Positions 8,610-15,216 of a stretch of 41,635 bases of DNA are shown in pieces. Both the position numbers and the translations under genes were made by a program. The stretch lies in the NCBI GenBank assembly GCA_017859785.1, contig JAFMMJ010000012.1:1-41635 (forward strand), in the 5' to 3' direction. Each line of letters opens with the position of its first letter. The first letter of the stretch is position 1. This stretch comes from Ilumatobacteraceae bacterium. Its GTDB lineage: Bacteria; Actinomycetota; Acidimicrobiia; Acidimicrobiales; Ilumatobacteraceae. Below the pieces are notes generated by a model. The model was not told where the DNA came from and did no database searches. It was given only the letters and a program-made list of their open reading frames with translations.

Positions 8610-9694
8610 CGCAGCGCTACGGCTTTGGCCTCGAGTGCAGCGATCAGGTCATCGAAACTCGTGGCGAATGAGGCGAGCCCCTCGGCTTCGAGTAGATCGG
8701 CCACCTCGACAAGGTCGATGCCGGCGGCATCGAGGGCGGCCAACAAACGATCATCGGCCGCGGTGTCGCGATCAACCGTGCGTTCGAGGGTGCCGTGGTC
8801 AAGGAACGCCTCAAGGGTCGCTTCGGGCACGGTGTTGACGGTGTCGGGCCCGATCAGGCCGTCCACGTAGCAGACGTCGGAATAGGCGGGATCCTTTGTG
8901 CCGGTGCTCGCCCAAAGCGGCCGTTGTGGCCGCGCACCGAGAGCGGCAAGGCGGGCCCACCGCTCGCCGGAGAACAGTTCCTGATACCGGCGATAGGCGA
9001 GGCGACCTTGGGTGAGCGCGGCTGCTCCACGAAGATCTGAATCGACGCCGAGTCGCCGATCGATCTCGGTATCGACTCGCGAGATGAAGAAACTGGCGAC
9101 CCCAGCGACATCGGACAGGTCAACCGCTCCATCGGCGACTCGATCTTCGAGCCCAGAGATGTACGCCTCGGCGACGGCGGCGTACCGCTCGATGCCGAAA
9201 ATCAAGGTCGTGTTCACAGAGATCCCGGCGCAGATCGCTCCGCGAATCGAACTCAGGCACTCCACCGTGGCGGGAATCTTGATCATCACGTTCTGACGGT
9301 CGACCTTGGTCGCGAGGTCACGTGCCGCCTCGAGGGTGCCGGGACCGTCGTGGGCCAAGGCGGGAGAGACCTCAACCGACACGAAGCCGTCGGTACGATC
9401 GGAGGACTCGTACAGGTCGGAGAACGCATCGCACGCGGCTCGAATATCGTCGACGACCATCACCCAGTACGCGCCCTCGGTATCTAGACCATCGGCGATG
9501 AGCCGCGAGAACTGGCCGTCGTAGTCGTCGGAGCCGCCGATGGCCTTCGCGAAGATCGTCGGGTTGGAGGTGAGCCCACGGACACCGCGAGCGATCCACG
9601 CGTCGAGTTCACCGCGCACCAACATGGCGCGGCTGAGGTTGTCGAGCCAGATGCTTTGGCCGAGTTCGGAATGAAGACGGGTGAGATCAGCCAT
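8606..9694 (-). CDS. tal: Transaldolase
   Basis: The enzyme of the non-oxidative pentose phosphate pathway moves a dihydroxyacetone unit from sedoheptulose 7-phosphate to glyceraldehyde 3-phosphate. The protein has 362 residues, the length of the long actinobacterial/cyanobacterial class. The Schiff-base lysine is Lys139 in NVMIKIPAT, and the N-terminal signature GVRGLTSNPTIF is at 37-48. The frame runs on upstream, but the ATG at 9694 matches the known N-terminus and joins the transketolase stop as TGATG. The pairing with transketolase is typical. Confidence 0.95.
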   Translation of the reverse strand: MADLTRLHSELGQSIWLDNLSRAMLVRGELDAWIARGVRGLTSNPTIFAKAIGGSDDYDGQFSRLIADGLDTEGAYWVMVVDDIRAACDAFSDLYESSDRTDGFVSVEVSPALAHDGPGTLEAARDLATKVDRQNVMIKIPATVECLSSIRGAICAGISVNTTLIFGIERYAAVAEAYISGLEDRVADGAVDLSDVAGVASFFISRVDTEIDRRLGVDSDLRGAAALTQGRLAYRRYQELFSGERWARLAALGARPQRPLWASTGTKDPAYSDVCYVDGLIGPDTVNTVPEATLEAFLDHGTLERTVDRDTAADDRLLAALDAAGIDLVEVADLLEAEGLASFATSFDDLIAALEAKAVALR

Positions 9695-11664
9695 CAGGAC
9701 GCTCCCACCATGTCTCGGGCTGCCGCGACCACCGCGTCGACGGAGATCCCGAGGTACTGGAGAGCGACACCACCGGGTGCGCTGACACCAAAGGAGTCGA
9801 TGCCGATGCTCCTGTCCGCCCACTCGGACCAGCCGAAGGTGCTGGCGGCCTCGACGGAAAGCACCGGGACACCGGCGGGTAGAACCGCGGAGATCGCCTC
9901 GGGTGGCTGGGCGCGAAACCGGTCCCACGAGGGCATGGACACCACTCGCGCGCTGACGCCGCCCTCGTGGAGACGCTCTGCCGCTTGAACAGCGAGGCTG
10001 ACCTCGGCTCCGGTTCCGACGATGACCAGTTGGGGCGAGGGGCGGTCGACAACCGTCGCGGCCCCGGTGCACACAGCGGAACCATCGGTCACCACCTCGA
10101 CGTCTTGCCTCGACAGCACAAGCACGGTGGGGCCGTCGTGCGCGACGGCGTCGGCCCAGGCTGCGGAGGTCTCATTCGCGTCGGCCGGGCGGATGACGTG
10201 AAGGCCGGGAACCGCGCGAAGCGTGGCGAGGTGCTCGACCGGCTGATGGGTCGGTCCGTCTTCTCCGACCGCGACGGAGTCATGGCTGAACACGAAGACG
10301 CATCGGGCGCCGGAAAGGGCGGCTAAGCGAACGGGCGGACGCATGTAGTCCAGAAACACCAAGAAGGTGCCTCCAATGGGCAGCGCGCCACCATGGAGGG
10401 CGAGTCCGACCATCGCCGAGCCCATCGCGTGTTCCCGAACTCCGTAATGCACCTGTCGACCGGTCGGAACAGCGACCGACTGCACCTCGAGACCGGCGAC
10501 TTTCGTGCCCGTGTTTCCGGTGAGGTCAGCCGATCCGGCGACGAGACCAGGAAGAAGATCCGACGTGGCATCCAAGGTCACCTGGATCGCTTTGCGAGTG
10601 GCGACCCGTGCTCCTCGCTCCCATGTCGGCAGCGCAGGGGACAGGGCCTCGACGGAGGGTTGGAAGGTCGCGGACCATTCAGGTGTGGCGCGCGCAGCGG
10701 CGCTCGACGACTCCCAGGCCGCACGGCTCACCGCGGCCCGAGCTGACGTATGCGCTCGGTAGGCCTCGACCAGTTCGGTCGGCACGTGGAACGGCTCGTC
10801 GGGGATACCGAGCACCGCTTTGGTGCGTGTGACGTCCTCAGCGCCGAACGCCAAACCGTGTGCCGCGTGGCTGTCGGTGTGGTCGGGCGAGGGGAAGCCG
10901 ATGTGGGTCCGCAGTACGAGCAGGGTGGGTCGACCATCGCCGTCACGGGCGGCAAGGAGCGCCGACTCAAGCGCGTCGAGGTCCTCGCCGATGTCGCCGA
11001 GTTCGATCACCCTCCACCCGTAGGCGTTGAACCGGGCGCTCACGTCGTCATCGCAGGCGAGAGCGGTGCCGCCGTCGATTGTGATTCGATTGTCGTCGAA
11101 TACACAGATCAGTCGATCGAGACCGAGATGGCCGGCGAGTGAGGCCGCCTCGTGGCTCACGCCCTCCATCAAGCAGCCGTCGCCCGCGATCACCCAGGTG
11201 TGGTGCGAGACCGCCCCAATGCCGAAGCGCTCCCTCTGGAGGCGCTCGGCGAGCGCCATTCCGACAGCGTTGGCGAAGCCTTGGCCGAGCGGGCCGGTGG
11301 TGACCTCGACCCCTGGCGTGTGGCCCGTCTCCGGGTGGCCCGGGGTCGACGAACCGAGTGAGCGAAAAGCGCGGAGGTCGTCGAGTTCGAGCCCGAGGCC
11401 ACTCAGCATGAGCAGGCTGTATTGGAGAATCGAGGCGTGACCCGCAGAAAGGATGAAGCGGTCGCGGTCGGTCCAATGGGGATCGGCCGGGTCGAACTTC
11501 ATGACTCGGCTGTAGAGCACGTGGGCGAGAGGAGCGAGGGCCATCGCGGTGCCCTGATGCCCGCTGTTCGCGGCGAGCGGAGCGTCCATTGCGAGCCCCC
11601 GGATCACGGCGACGGCCAGTCGGTCGAGGTCCTCGCCGAGCGGCGGCGGTTCGTCGTTCAGCAC
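9694..11664 (-). CDS. tkt: Transketolase
   Basis: This thiamine-diphosphate enzyme moves two-carbon ketol units between sugar phosphates. It has 656 residues and all three domains. The diphosphate/Mg2+ motif starts GDGCLMEG at 161-168 and ends with FDDNRITIDG. Substrate-site residues include SGHQGTAM (34-41), PGHPETGHTPGVE (108-120) and the domain II segment FSHDSVAVGEDGPTHQP. A Gln stands where most family members have Pro (SGHPG). The GTG start has TAGTGT 7 nt upstream. It leads the operon with transaldolase and the LOG protein. Confidence 0.96.
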   Translation of the reverse strand: MLNDEPPPLGEDLDRLAVAVIRGLAMDAPLAANSGHQGTAMALAPLAHVLYSRVMKFDPADPHWTDRDRFILSAGHASILQYSLLMLSGLGLELDDLRAFRSLGSSTPGHPETGHTPGVEVTTGPLGQGFANAVGMALAERLQRERFGIGAVSHHTWVIAGDGCLMEGVSHEAASLAGHLGLDRLICVFDDNRITIDGGTALACDDDVSARFNAYGWRVIELGDIGEDLDALESALLAARDGDGRPTLLVLRTHIGFPSPDHTDSHAAHGLAFGAEDVTRTKAVLGIPDEPFHVPTELVEAYRAHTSARAAVSRAAWESSSAAARATPEWSATFQPSVEALSPALPTWERGARVATRKAIQVTLDATSDLLPGLVAGSADLTGNTGTKVAGLEVQSVAVPTGRQVHYGVREHAMGSAMVGLALHGGALPIGGTFLVFLDYMRPPVRLAALSGARCVFVFSHDSVAVGEDGPTHQPVEHLATLRAVPGLHVIRPADANETSAAWADAVAHDGPTVLVLSRQDVEVVTDGSAVCTGAATVVDRPSPQLVIVGTGAEVSLAVQAAERLHEGGVSARVVSMPSWDRFRAQPPEAISAVLPAGVPVLSVEAASTFGWSEWADRSIGIDSFGVSAPGGVALQYLGISVDAVVAAARDMVGAS

Positions 11665-11671
11665 GGCGTTG

Positions 11672-11677
11672 ACACTA
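11672..11677 (-). promoter_or_regulatory. Leaderless-type -10 hexamer TAGTGT
   Basis: On the minus strand TAGTGT ends 7 nt before the transketolase GTG at 11664. There is no Shine-Dalgarno between them. Confidence 0.5.
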
Positions 11678-11709
11678 ACCGTGACCCCGACGTCGGCGAG
11701 GGAGTGGAA

Positions 11710-12111
11710 TCAGGCGGCAGGAAGCAGCGTGAGTGGCACCGTGGTCCACGACCCGCGATCGATTCGGCAGTGGGCGTAGACCGTCGTGAAGTCGTCGAAC
11801 GCGATCTCCGCGCGAACCAGTCGATAGGTGAACTTGCCGGGCTCAACCTGGAAGGGACTGACGTTCCGCGCGATCTGCTCAGCCTCGGCGTTCGGATTGG
11901 AGTCGGCGGTGACGATCACTTCGAAGACCCCCGATCCGCCTTCCTCGGGAGGGCAGTGGATGAGCGCGACCAGGTGGGGCTCGATCGTGACCGGGGGAGG
12001 GGACGGCGTAACGAGGGAGAACATCACGCCGGAGAGATCGAGTCGGGTCGAGGGTCCATCAACCTGACGCATGTTGAACTCCTCCACGAACAAGGCTGAG
12101 ATCACCTGCAT
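11710..12111 (-). CDS. Hypothetical protein, beta-rich, possibly DUF6941-like
   Basis: The 133-residue protein begins MQVISALFVEEFNMRQVDG and alternates hydrophobic strands with turns, with no signal peptide or membrane segment. The opening pattern and length recall the DUF6941 family of small beta-sandwich proteins of unknown function; this is only a resemblance. The frame is open further upstream, but the ATG at 12111 follows a TAGGGT hexamer at the leaderless distance. It appears to be its own transcription unit between the alanyl-tRNA editing gene and transketolase. No catalytic residues can be named. Confidence 0.7.
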   Translation of the reverse strand: MQVISALFVEEFNMRQVDGPSTRLDLSGVMFSLVTPSPPPVTIEPHLVALIHCPPEEGGSGVFEVIVTADSNPNAEAEQIARNVSPFQVEPGKFTYRLVRAEIAFDDFTTVYAHCRIDRGSWTTVPLTLLPAA

Positions 12112-12118
12112 GGAGTGA

Positions 12119-12124
12119 ACCCTA
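12119..12124 (-). promoter_or_regulatory. Leaderless-type -10 hexamer TAGGGT
   Basis: On the minus strand TAGGGT ends 7 nt before the ATG at 12111, and it fixes the start of that gene. Confidence 0.5.
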
Positions 12125-12148
12125 CGGTAGGGGTCGAAAATTCGGTTC

Positions 12149-12883
12149 TCAGTGGGGGAATGGGCCCGCGGCGCTGAACCGAATACGGCGATTCCGACGC
12201 CCCTTGTTCTCGATCTTGTCGATAGACAGGGGAGGCGACTGCGCGGTGTTCGTGAGGTGCGTGCCGCCGCAGGCCTGACGGTCGATGCCCTCCACGATGA
12301 CCACGCGAAGTTGTCCGTCCGGGGTTGGCGGCGGAGCGACGGAGAGACTCCGGACGAGTCCGGCTGTCGAAGCCGACTCATCGGCGGAGACGTAGTCGGT
12401 GGCGACGTTCACACCGTTGGCGATGATCATGTTGAGGGGATCGGCGAGGGCGCGAAGACGGTCGTTGTCGACCTCGCTGAGATCGAAGTCCATCCGTCCA
12501 GTCCCGTCGTCGTTGATCTGCGCGCCCGTCACCAAGGTTCCGTCGAACTCGTCGAACACGAGGGCGTTGAGCACGTGGCTCATGGTGTGCAGGGCCGCGA
12601 TCCGGCGGCGACGTTCGCCGTCGACGCTCACCAAGACCTCTCCATCGATCTGTGCCATCGGATCATCGAGAAGGTGCCACCAGCGTCCCTCCGAGTCGAT
12701 CTCGATTCCGGTGATCCGTCGTTGGCCGGACAGGGTTCCGAGTAGTGCTGTGTCGCCGAGCTGACCGCCGCCGCCGGGATGGAGGGCGCTGTGATTCAGA
12801 AGCACGGCGCCCGGTCGCGATTCGACGACGACTGCCTCATGCTCGAGCAGGTCGGGTTGTTCGTGGCACAGGTAGACGGCCAT
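12149..12883 (-). CDS. Stand-alone alanyl-tRNA editing protein (AlaX type)
   Basis: This homologue of the alanyl-tRNA synthetase editing domain hydrolyses Ser (or Gly) mischarged on tRNA-Ala. It has 244 residues, the size of AlaX-M. The zinc ligands are present: HTMSH at 99-103 and CGGTH at 205-209. The substrate-pocket motif HPGGGGQLGD lies at about 35-43. The ATG has TAGCGT 6 nt upstream. It is noteworthy that alaS itself is missing from its usual place after rarA. A cis-editing remnant is unlikely, because both metal-binding halves are intact. Confidence 0.9.
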   Translation of the reverse strand: MAVYLCHEQPDLLEHEAVVVESRPGAVLLNHSALHPGGGGQLGDTALLGTLSGQRRITGIEIDSEGRWWHLLDDPMAQIDGEVLVSVDGERRRRIAALHTMSHVLNALVFDEFDGTLVTGAQINDDGTGRMDFDLSEVDNDRLRALADPLNMIIANGVNVATDYVSADESASTAGLVRSLSVAPPPTPDGQLRVVIVEGIDRQACGGTHLTNTAQSPPLSIDKIENKGRRNRRIRFSAAGPFPH

Positions 12884-12889
12884 GGCGAG

Positions 12890-12895
12890 ACGCTA
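12890..12895 (-). promoter_or_regulatory. Leaderless-type -10 hexamer TAGCGT
   Basis: On the minus strand TAGCGT ends 6 nt before the ATG at 12883, in the 32-bp gap after sodX. Confidence 0.5.
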
Positions 12896-12915
12896 GGGCG
12901 TCACGCACGGATCGG

Positions 12916-13236
12916 TCACATCAACCGGAGGGGAACGCGAACGATCACCAGGTAGCTCCCGGCAACCTCGACGGAGCCGAAGTGCCGGGAGTCGACTGCG
13001 TTCTCGGGGTTGTCGCTGGCGAGTTCCATTCGATCGCCATCGACCGCGGCCACCCTTTTGACGACCCAGCGATCCTCGCCTGGTTGGCGCGCGCAACGGA
13101 GCTGGCCCACGCGGGCGGGGATGCCTCGTAGCCCGATGAGCCCTTGGCCGGGGTGAAGGGTGGGTTCCATCGAGATGTCGGCGACGGTGAACCGTCGCAG
13201 GACGGAAAGCCTTCGTGGTCGACCGTGCGGCGGCAT
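12916..13236 (-). CDS. sodX: Nickel-type superoxide dismutase maturation protease (S26 family)
   Basis: The 106-residue S26 (signal peptidase-like) protein has the catalytic Ser in ISMEPTL (about residue 22) and the general-base Lys in WVVKRVAAVDGDR (about residue 59). It has no clear membrane anchor beyond a possible hydrophobic C-terminal strand. It is divergent from sodN, the arrangement seen for SodX, which removes the SodN propeptide to free the N-terminal His that binds nickel. The start with MPPHG has TACCCT 7 nt upstream. Naming rests mainly on the neighbour and the small size. Confidence 0.88.
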   Translation of the reverse strand: MPPHGRPRRLSVLRRFTVADISMEPTLHPGQGLIGLRGIPARVGQLRCARQPGEDRWVVKRVAAVDGDRMELASDNPENAVDSRHFGSVEVAGSYLVIVRVPLRLM

Positions 13237-13243
13237 CGGGCGG

Positions 13244-13253
13244 AGGGTAGTGT
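13244..13253. promoter_or_regulatory. Overlapping divergent -10 hexamers between sodX and sodN
   Basis: Minus-strand TACCCT (13244-13249) ends 7 nt before the sodX ATG. Plus-strand TAGTGT (13248-13253) would start sodN with a leader of about 47 nt. They share the TA at 13248-13249. It is the same layout as at 7350-7359. Confidence 0.45.
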
Positions 13254-13305
13254 CAGCCCGGCCAACCCACCGCGCGGCTCGTCCGCGCCCGTCCGAGGAG
13301 ATCCA

Positions 13306-13728
13306 ATGCTCTCACGACTCTTCAGCTCCGCCACCGTCGCGCACGCACACTGCGACCTCTACTGCGGGGTCTACGACCCGGCGCAGGCCAAGATCGAGGC
13401 GCTGAGCGTCGTCAAGACCGCTCAGAAGTACCACGAGTCCGATGACGAGGCGTTCCGGCAGCGTTGCGTCCTCATCAAGGAGCAGCGCGCCGAGGAGGCG
13501 AAGCATCACCTCATGGTGCTGTGGGCCGACTTCTTCGCTCCTGCTCACTTCGAGCAGTTCCCGCAACTCCACGATCTCTTCTGGAAGGCCACCCACCAGG
13601 CTGGCGAGGCCAAAAAGTCGATGGACCCCGCCGTCGGCGAGCAGCTCGTCGCCTACATCGACGAGATCGCTGACATCTTCTGGCAGACCGACAAGGGTCG
13701 CCAGATGGGCGTCTACCCGCCGAACTGA
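13306..13728 (+). CDS. sodN: Nickel superoxide dismutase
   Basis: Disproportionates superoxide using one nickel per subunit, as a homohexamer of four-helix bundles. The protein has 140 residues. A 14-residue propeptide (MLSRLFSSATVAHA) precedes the nickel hook HCDLYCGVYD, where His1, Cys2 and Cys6 of the mature protein bind nickel. The core helix motif KEQRAEEAKHHLMVLWAD and the terminal IFWQTDKG stretch match the family. The hook has Tyr where Pro5 is the usual residue. Unlike most genes here it has a leader and a Shine-Dalgarno, GAGGAG at 13295-13300. The 3' end overlaps the convergent desaturase by 16 nt. Confidence 0.96.
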   Translation: MLSRLFSSATVAHAHCDLYCGVYDPAQAKIEALSVVKTAQKYHESDDEAFRQRCVLIKEQRAEEAKHHLMVLWADFFAPAHFEQFPQLHDLFWKATHQAGEAKKSMDPAVGEQLVAYIDEIADIFWQTDKGRQMGVYPPN

Positions 13729-14480
13729 GCGAGTCGGGTGCGTCTCGGATCGAGGCGCACCCGCGCGAGCCCGAGCAGGGTCAGCGCTCGAACAACCCAC
13801 CATCCCGGATCGATCTCGTACCAACGGTGGGAGAGTTTTGCCGAGGTAGGTGCGGCGTGATGGTTGTTGTGCAGCCCCTCTCCTGCGGTCAGCAAGGCGA
13901 GCCATTGCAGATTGGTGGCGCTGTTCGCATACGGCCGTCGGCCAAAGTGATGGCCGATGGCGTTAACGGCCGCTGAGGCGGCCAAGTAGTAGTTGATGTG
14001 CACGGCTGCGGCGACGACAGCTGCTATCGGACCGAGCACCACGACGAGCGTCGCGACCCCGAGACCCAGCCCGAGCATCGGTCGGTCGAGCACCCGCCGA
14101 TCGAAAGCCGTTGGGGGCAGGTCGCGGGCGTACTTCGCGACGAGTTCTGTGTCGCGGGCAGCACGGCGATACATCCGGTAGTTGCCTCGTTGCACCGCCC
14201 ACCATCCATGGACGGCGGGTGAGTGCGGGTCCTCAGGAGTGTCCGTGTGCGCGTGGTGCTTGCGATGCACCGCCACCCACTGCCGTACGCGGATTCCGGT
14301 GGAGAGCCAGAGGGTGACCCGGAACGCGAGATCGGCGGGGCGTCGGAACTTGATCGCGCGATGCGCGACGCCGCGATGCAAATACACCGTGGTGCACACG
14401 TTGGCGAGTGTGGTGACGGCCAATCCCGCGGAAACGCCGACCAGGAGTTGGATGAGCAGCCCGGACGATGTGAGGAGCAC
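13713..14480 (-). CDS. Membrane fatty acid (acyl-CoA/acyl-lipid) desaturase
   Basis: The di-iron membrane desaturase has 255 residues. The three histidine boxes are complete: HRGVAH near residue 35, HRKHHAHTD near 73, and HNNHHA near 209. Hydrophobic segments at about 5-30 and 140-170 fit a four-helix topology. Relatives insert a delta-9 double bond into acyl chains. The GTG start has TATGGT 6 nt upstream. The gene is divergent from a TetR regulator, with an inverted-repeat operator between them, so repression by that regulator is likely, perhaps with acyl-CoA as ligand. Electron partners are not evident here. Confidence 0.9.
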   Translation of the reverse strand: MLLTSSGLLIQLLVGVSAGLAVTTLANVCTTVYLHRGVAHRAIKFRRPADLAFRVTLWLSTGIRVRQWVAVHRKHHAHTDTPEDPHSPAVHGWWAVQRGNYRMYRRAARDTELVAKYARDLPPTAFDRRVLDRPMLGLGLGVATLVVVLGPIAAVVAAAVHINYYLAASAAVNAIGHHFGRRPYANSATNLQWLALLTAGEGLHNNHHAAPTSAKLSHRWYEIDPGWWVVRALTLLGLARVRLDPRRTRLAQFGG

Positions 14481-14486
14481 GTCGCG

Positions 14487-14492
14487 ACCATA
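14487..14492 (-). promoter_or_regulatory. Leaderless-type -10 hexamer TATGGT of the desaturase
   Basis: On the minus strand TATGGT ends 6 nt before the GTG at 14480. The operator begins 6 bp upstream of it, covering the spacer and -35 area. Confidence 0.5.
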
Positions 14493-14497
14493 GCAGT

Positions 14498-14521
14498 CCT
14501 ACCTACTGGTCGGTAGGTAGG
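14498..14521. promoter_or_regulatory. 24-bp inverted-repeat operator for the adjacent TetR regulator
   Basis: Two perfect 9-bp arms, CCTACCTAC (14498-14506) and GTAGGTAGG (14513-14521), are separated by 6 bp. The size and symmetry suit a TetR dimer or pair of dimers. The site lies between two divergent -10 hexamers, so binding would block both the desaturase and the regulator gene. Confidence 0.75.
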
Positions 14522-14531
14522 TGGGCGCCGT

Positions 14532-14537
14532 TAGATT
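14532..14537 (+). promoter_or_regulatory. Leaderless-type -10 hexamer TAGATT of the TetR gene
   Basis: TAGATT ends 6 nt before the GTG at 14544 and lies 10 bp downstream of the operator. Confidence 0.5.
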
Positions 14538-14543
14538 GTCGCC

Positions 14544-15164
14544 GTGTCGCGCCACCCCGCGGCGACCACTCGGTCGCTCATTCTCGACGAAGCAGTCAGG
14601 TGCTTCGCCGAATGGGGTTACGAGGGCACCTCGCTGAACGACATCGCCGCCGGTGTCGGAATCAGGCGGCCGAGCCTGCTTCACCACTTCCCGTCGAAAG
14701 AGGTGCTCTACCAGGAGGTCTTCGAACGACTGCTCTCCGATTGGCTTGAGCGCGTTGAGTCCGCTGCCGCCGTCGACCACCGAGGTTGGGCGAAGGTGGA
14801 GGCGGTGCTCCGGGCGGGCTTCGACTACTTCGCTGACAACCCCGACTACGTGCGCCTGGTCCGTCGCGCGGCCATCGACGGTGGCAACCATCTCGTGATC
14901 GATCTTGCCGGCGTGCTCCGACCGATGTTCGACCTGGCCGCTGAGTACTTCGAACGGGAGATGGCGGCCGGGACGTTCGCCCAACATGACGCACGGCACT
15001 TGATGATCTCCGGCTACGGCGCGCTGCTCTCGTACTTCTCCGATGCTGCGCTTCTTGAGGGCCTGCTCGATAGCGATCCATTCAGCTCCGACGAGTTGAA
15101 GCGTCGAGCCGATCACGTGATCGATCTCTTCGCCTCCGCCCTCGGCGTTCGCCACGACCCCTGA
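14544..15164 (+). CDS. TetR family transcriptional regulator
   Basis: The regulator has 206 residues. The N-terminal helix-turn-helix reads ILDEAVRCFAEWGYEGTSLN then DIAAGVGIRRPSLLHHFPSK (about residues 14-53), a textbook TetR DNA-binding domain. The remaining helices form the ligand-binding and dimer domain. It is divergent from the desaturase and next to the 24-bp inverted repeat, so it very likely represses both genes. The ligand may be an acyl-CoA or fatty acid, inferred from the neighbours (desaturase, acyl-CoA synthetase downstream). The GTG start matches the leaderless -10. Confidence 0.93.
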   Translation: MSRHPAATTRSLILDEAVRCFAEWGYEGTSLNDIAAGVGIRRPSLLHHFPSKEVLYQEVFERLLSDWLERVESAAAVDHRGWAKVEAVLRAGFDYFADNPDYVRLVRRAAIDGGNHLVIDLAGVLRPMFDLAAEYFEREMAAGTFAQHDARHLMISGYGALLSYFSDAALLEGLLDSDPFSSDELKRRADHVIDLFASALGVRHDP

Positions 15165-15204
15165 GGCGACGCCAAGCTGCCGGTCGGTGGCCAACCTCGC
15201 TGAG

Positions 15205-15210
15205 TACGGT
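15205..15210 (+). promoter_or_regulatory. Leaderless-type -10 hexamer TACGGT
   Basis: TACGGT ends 6 nt before the GTG at 15217 and favours that start over the GTG at 15187. Confidence 0.55.
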
Positions 15211-15216
15211 GATGTT

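Noticed and set aside
15187-15216. Alternative GTG start of the acyl-CoA synthetase
   Set aside because: The -10 hexamer TACGGT lies downstream of it, 6 nt before the GTG at 15217.
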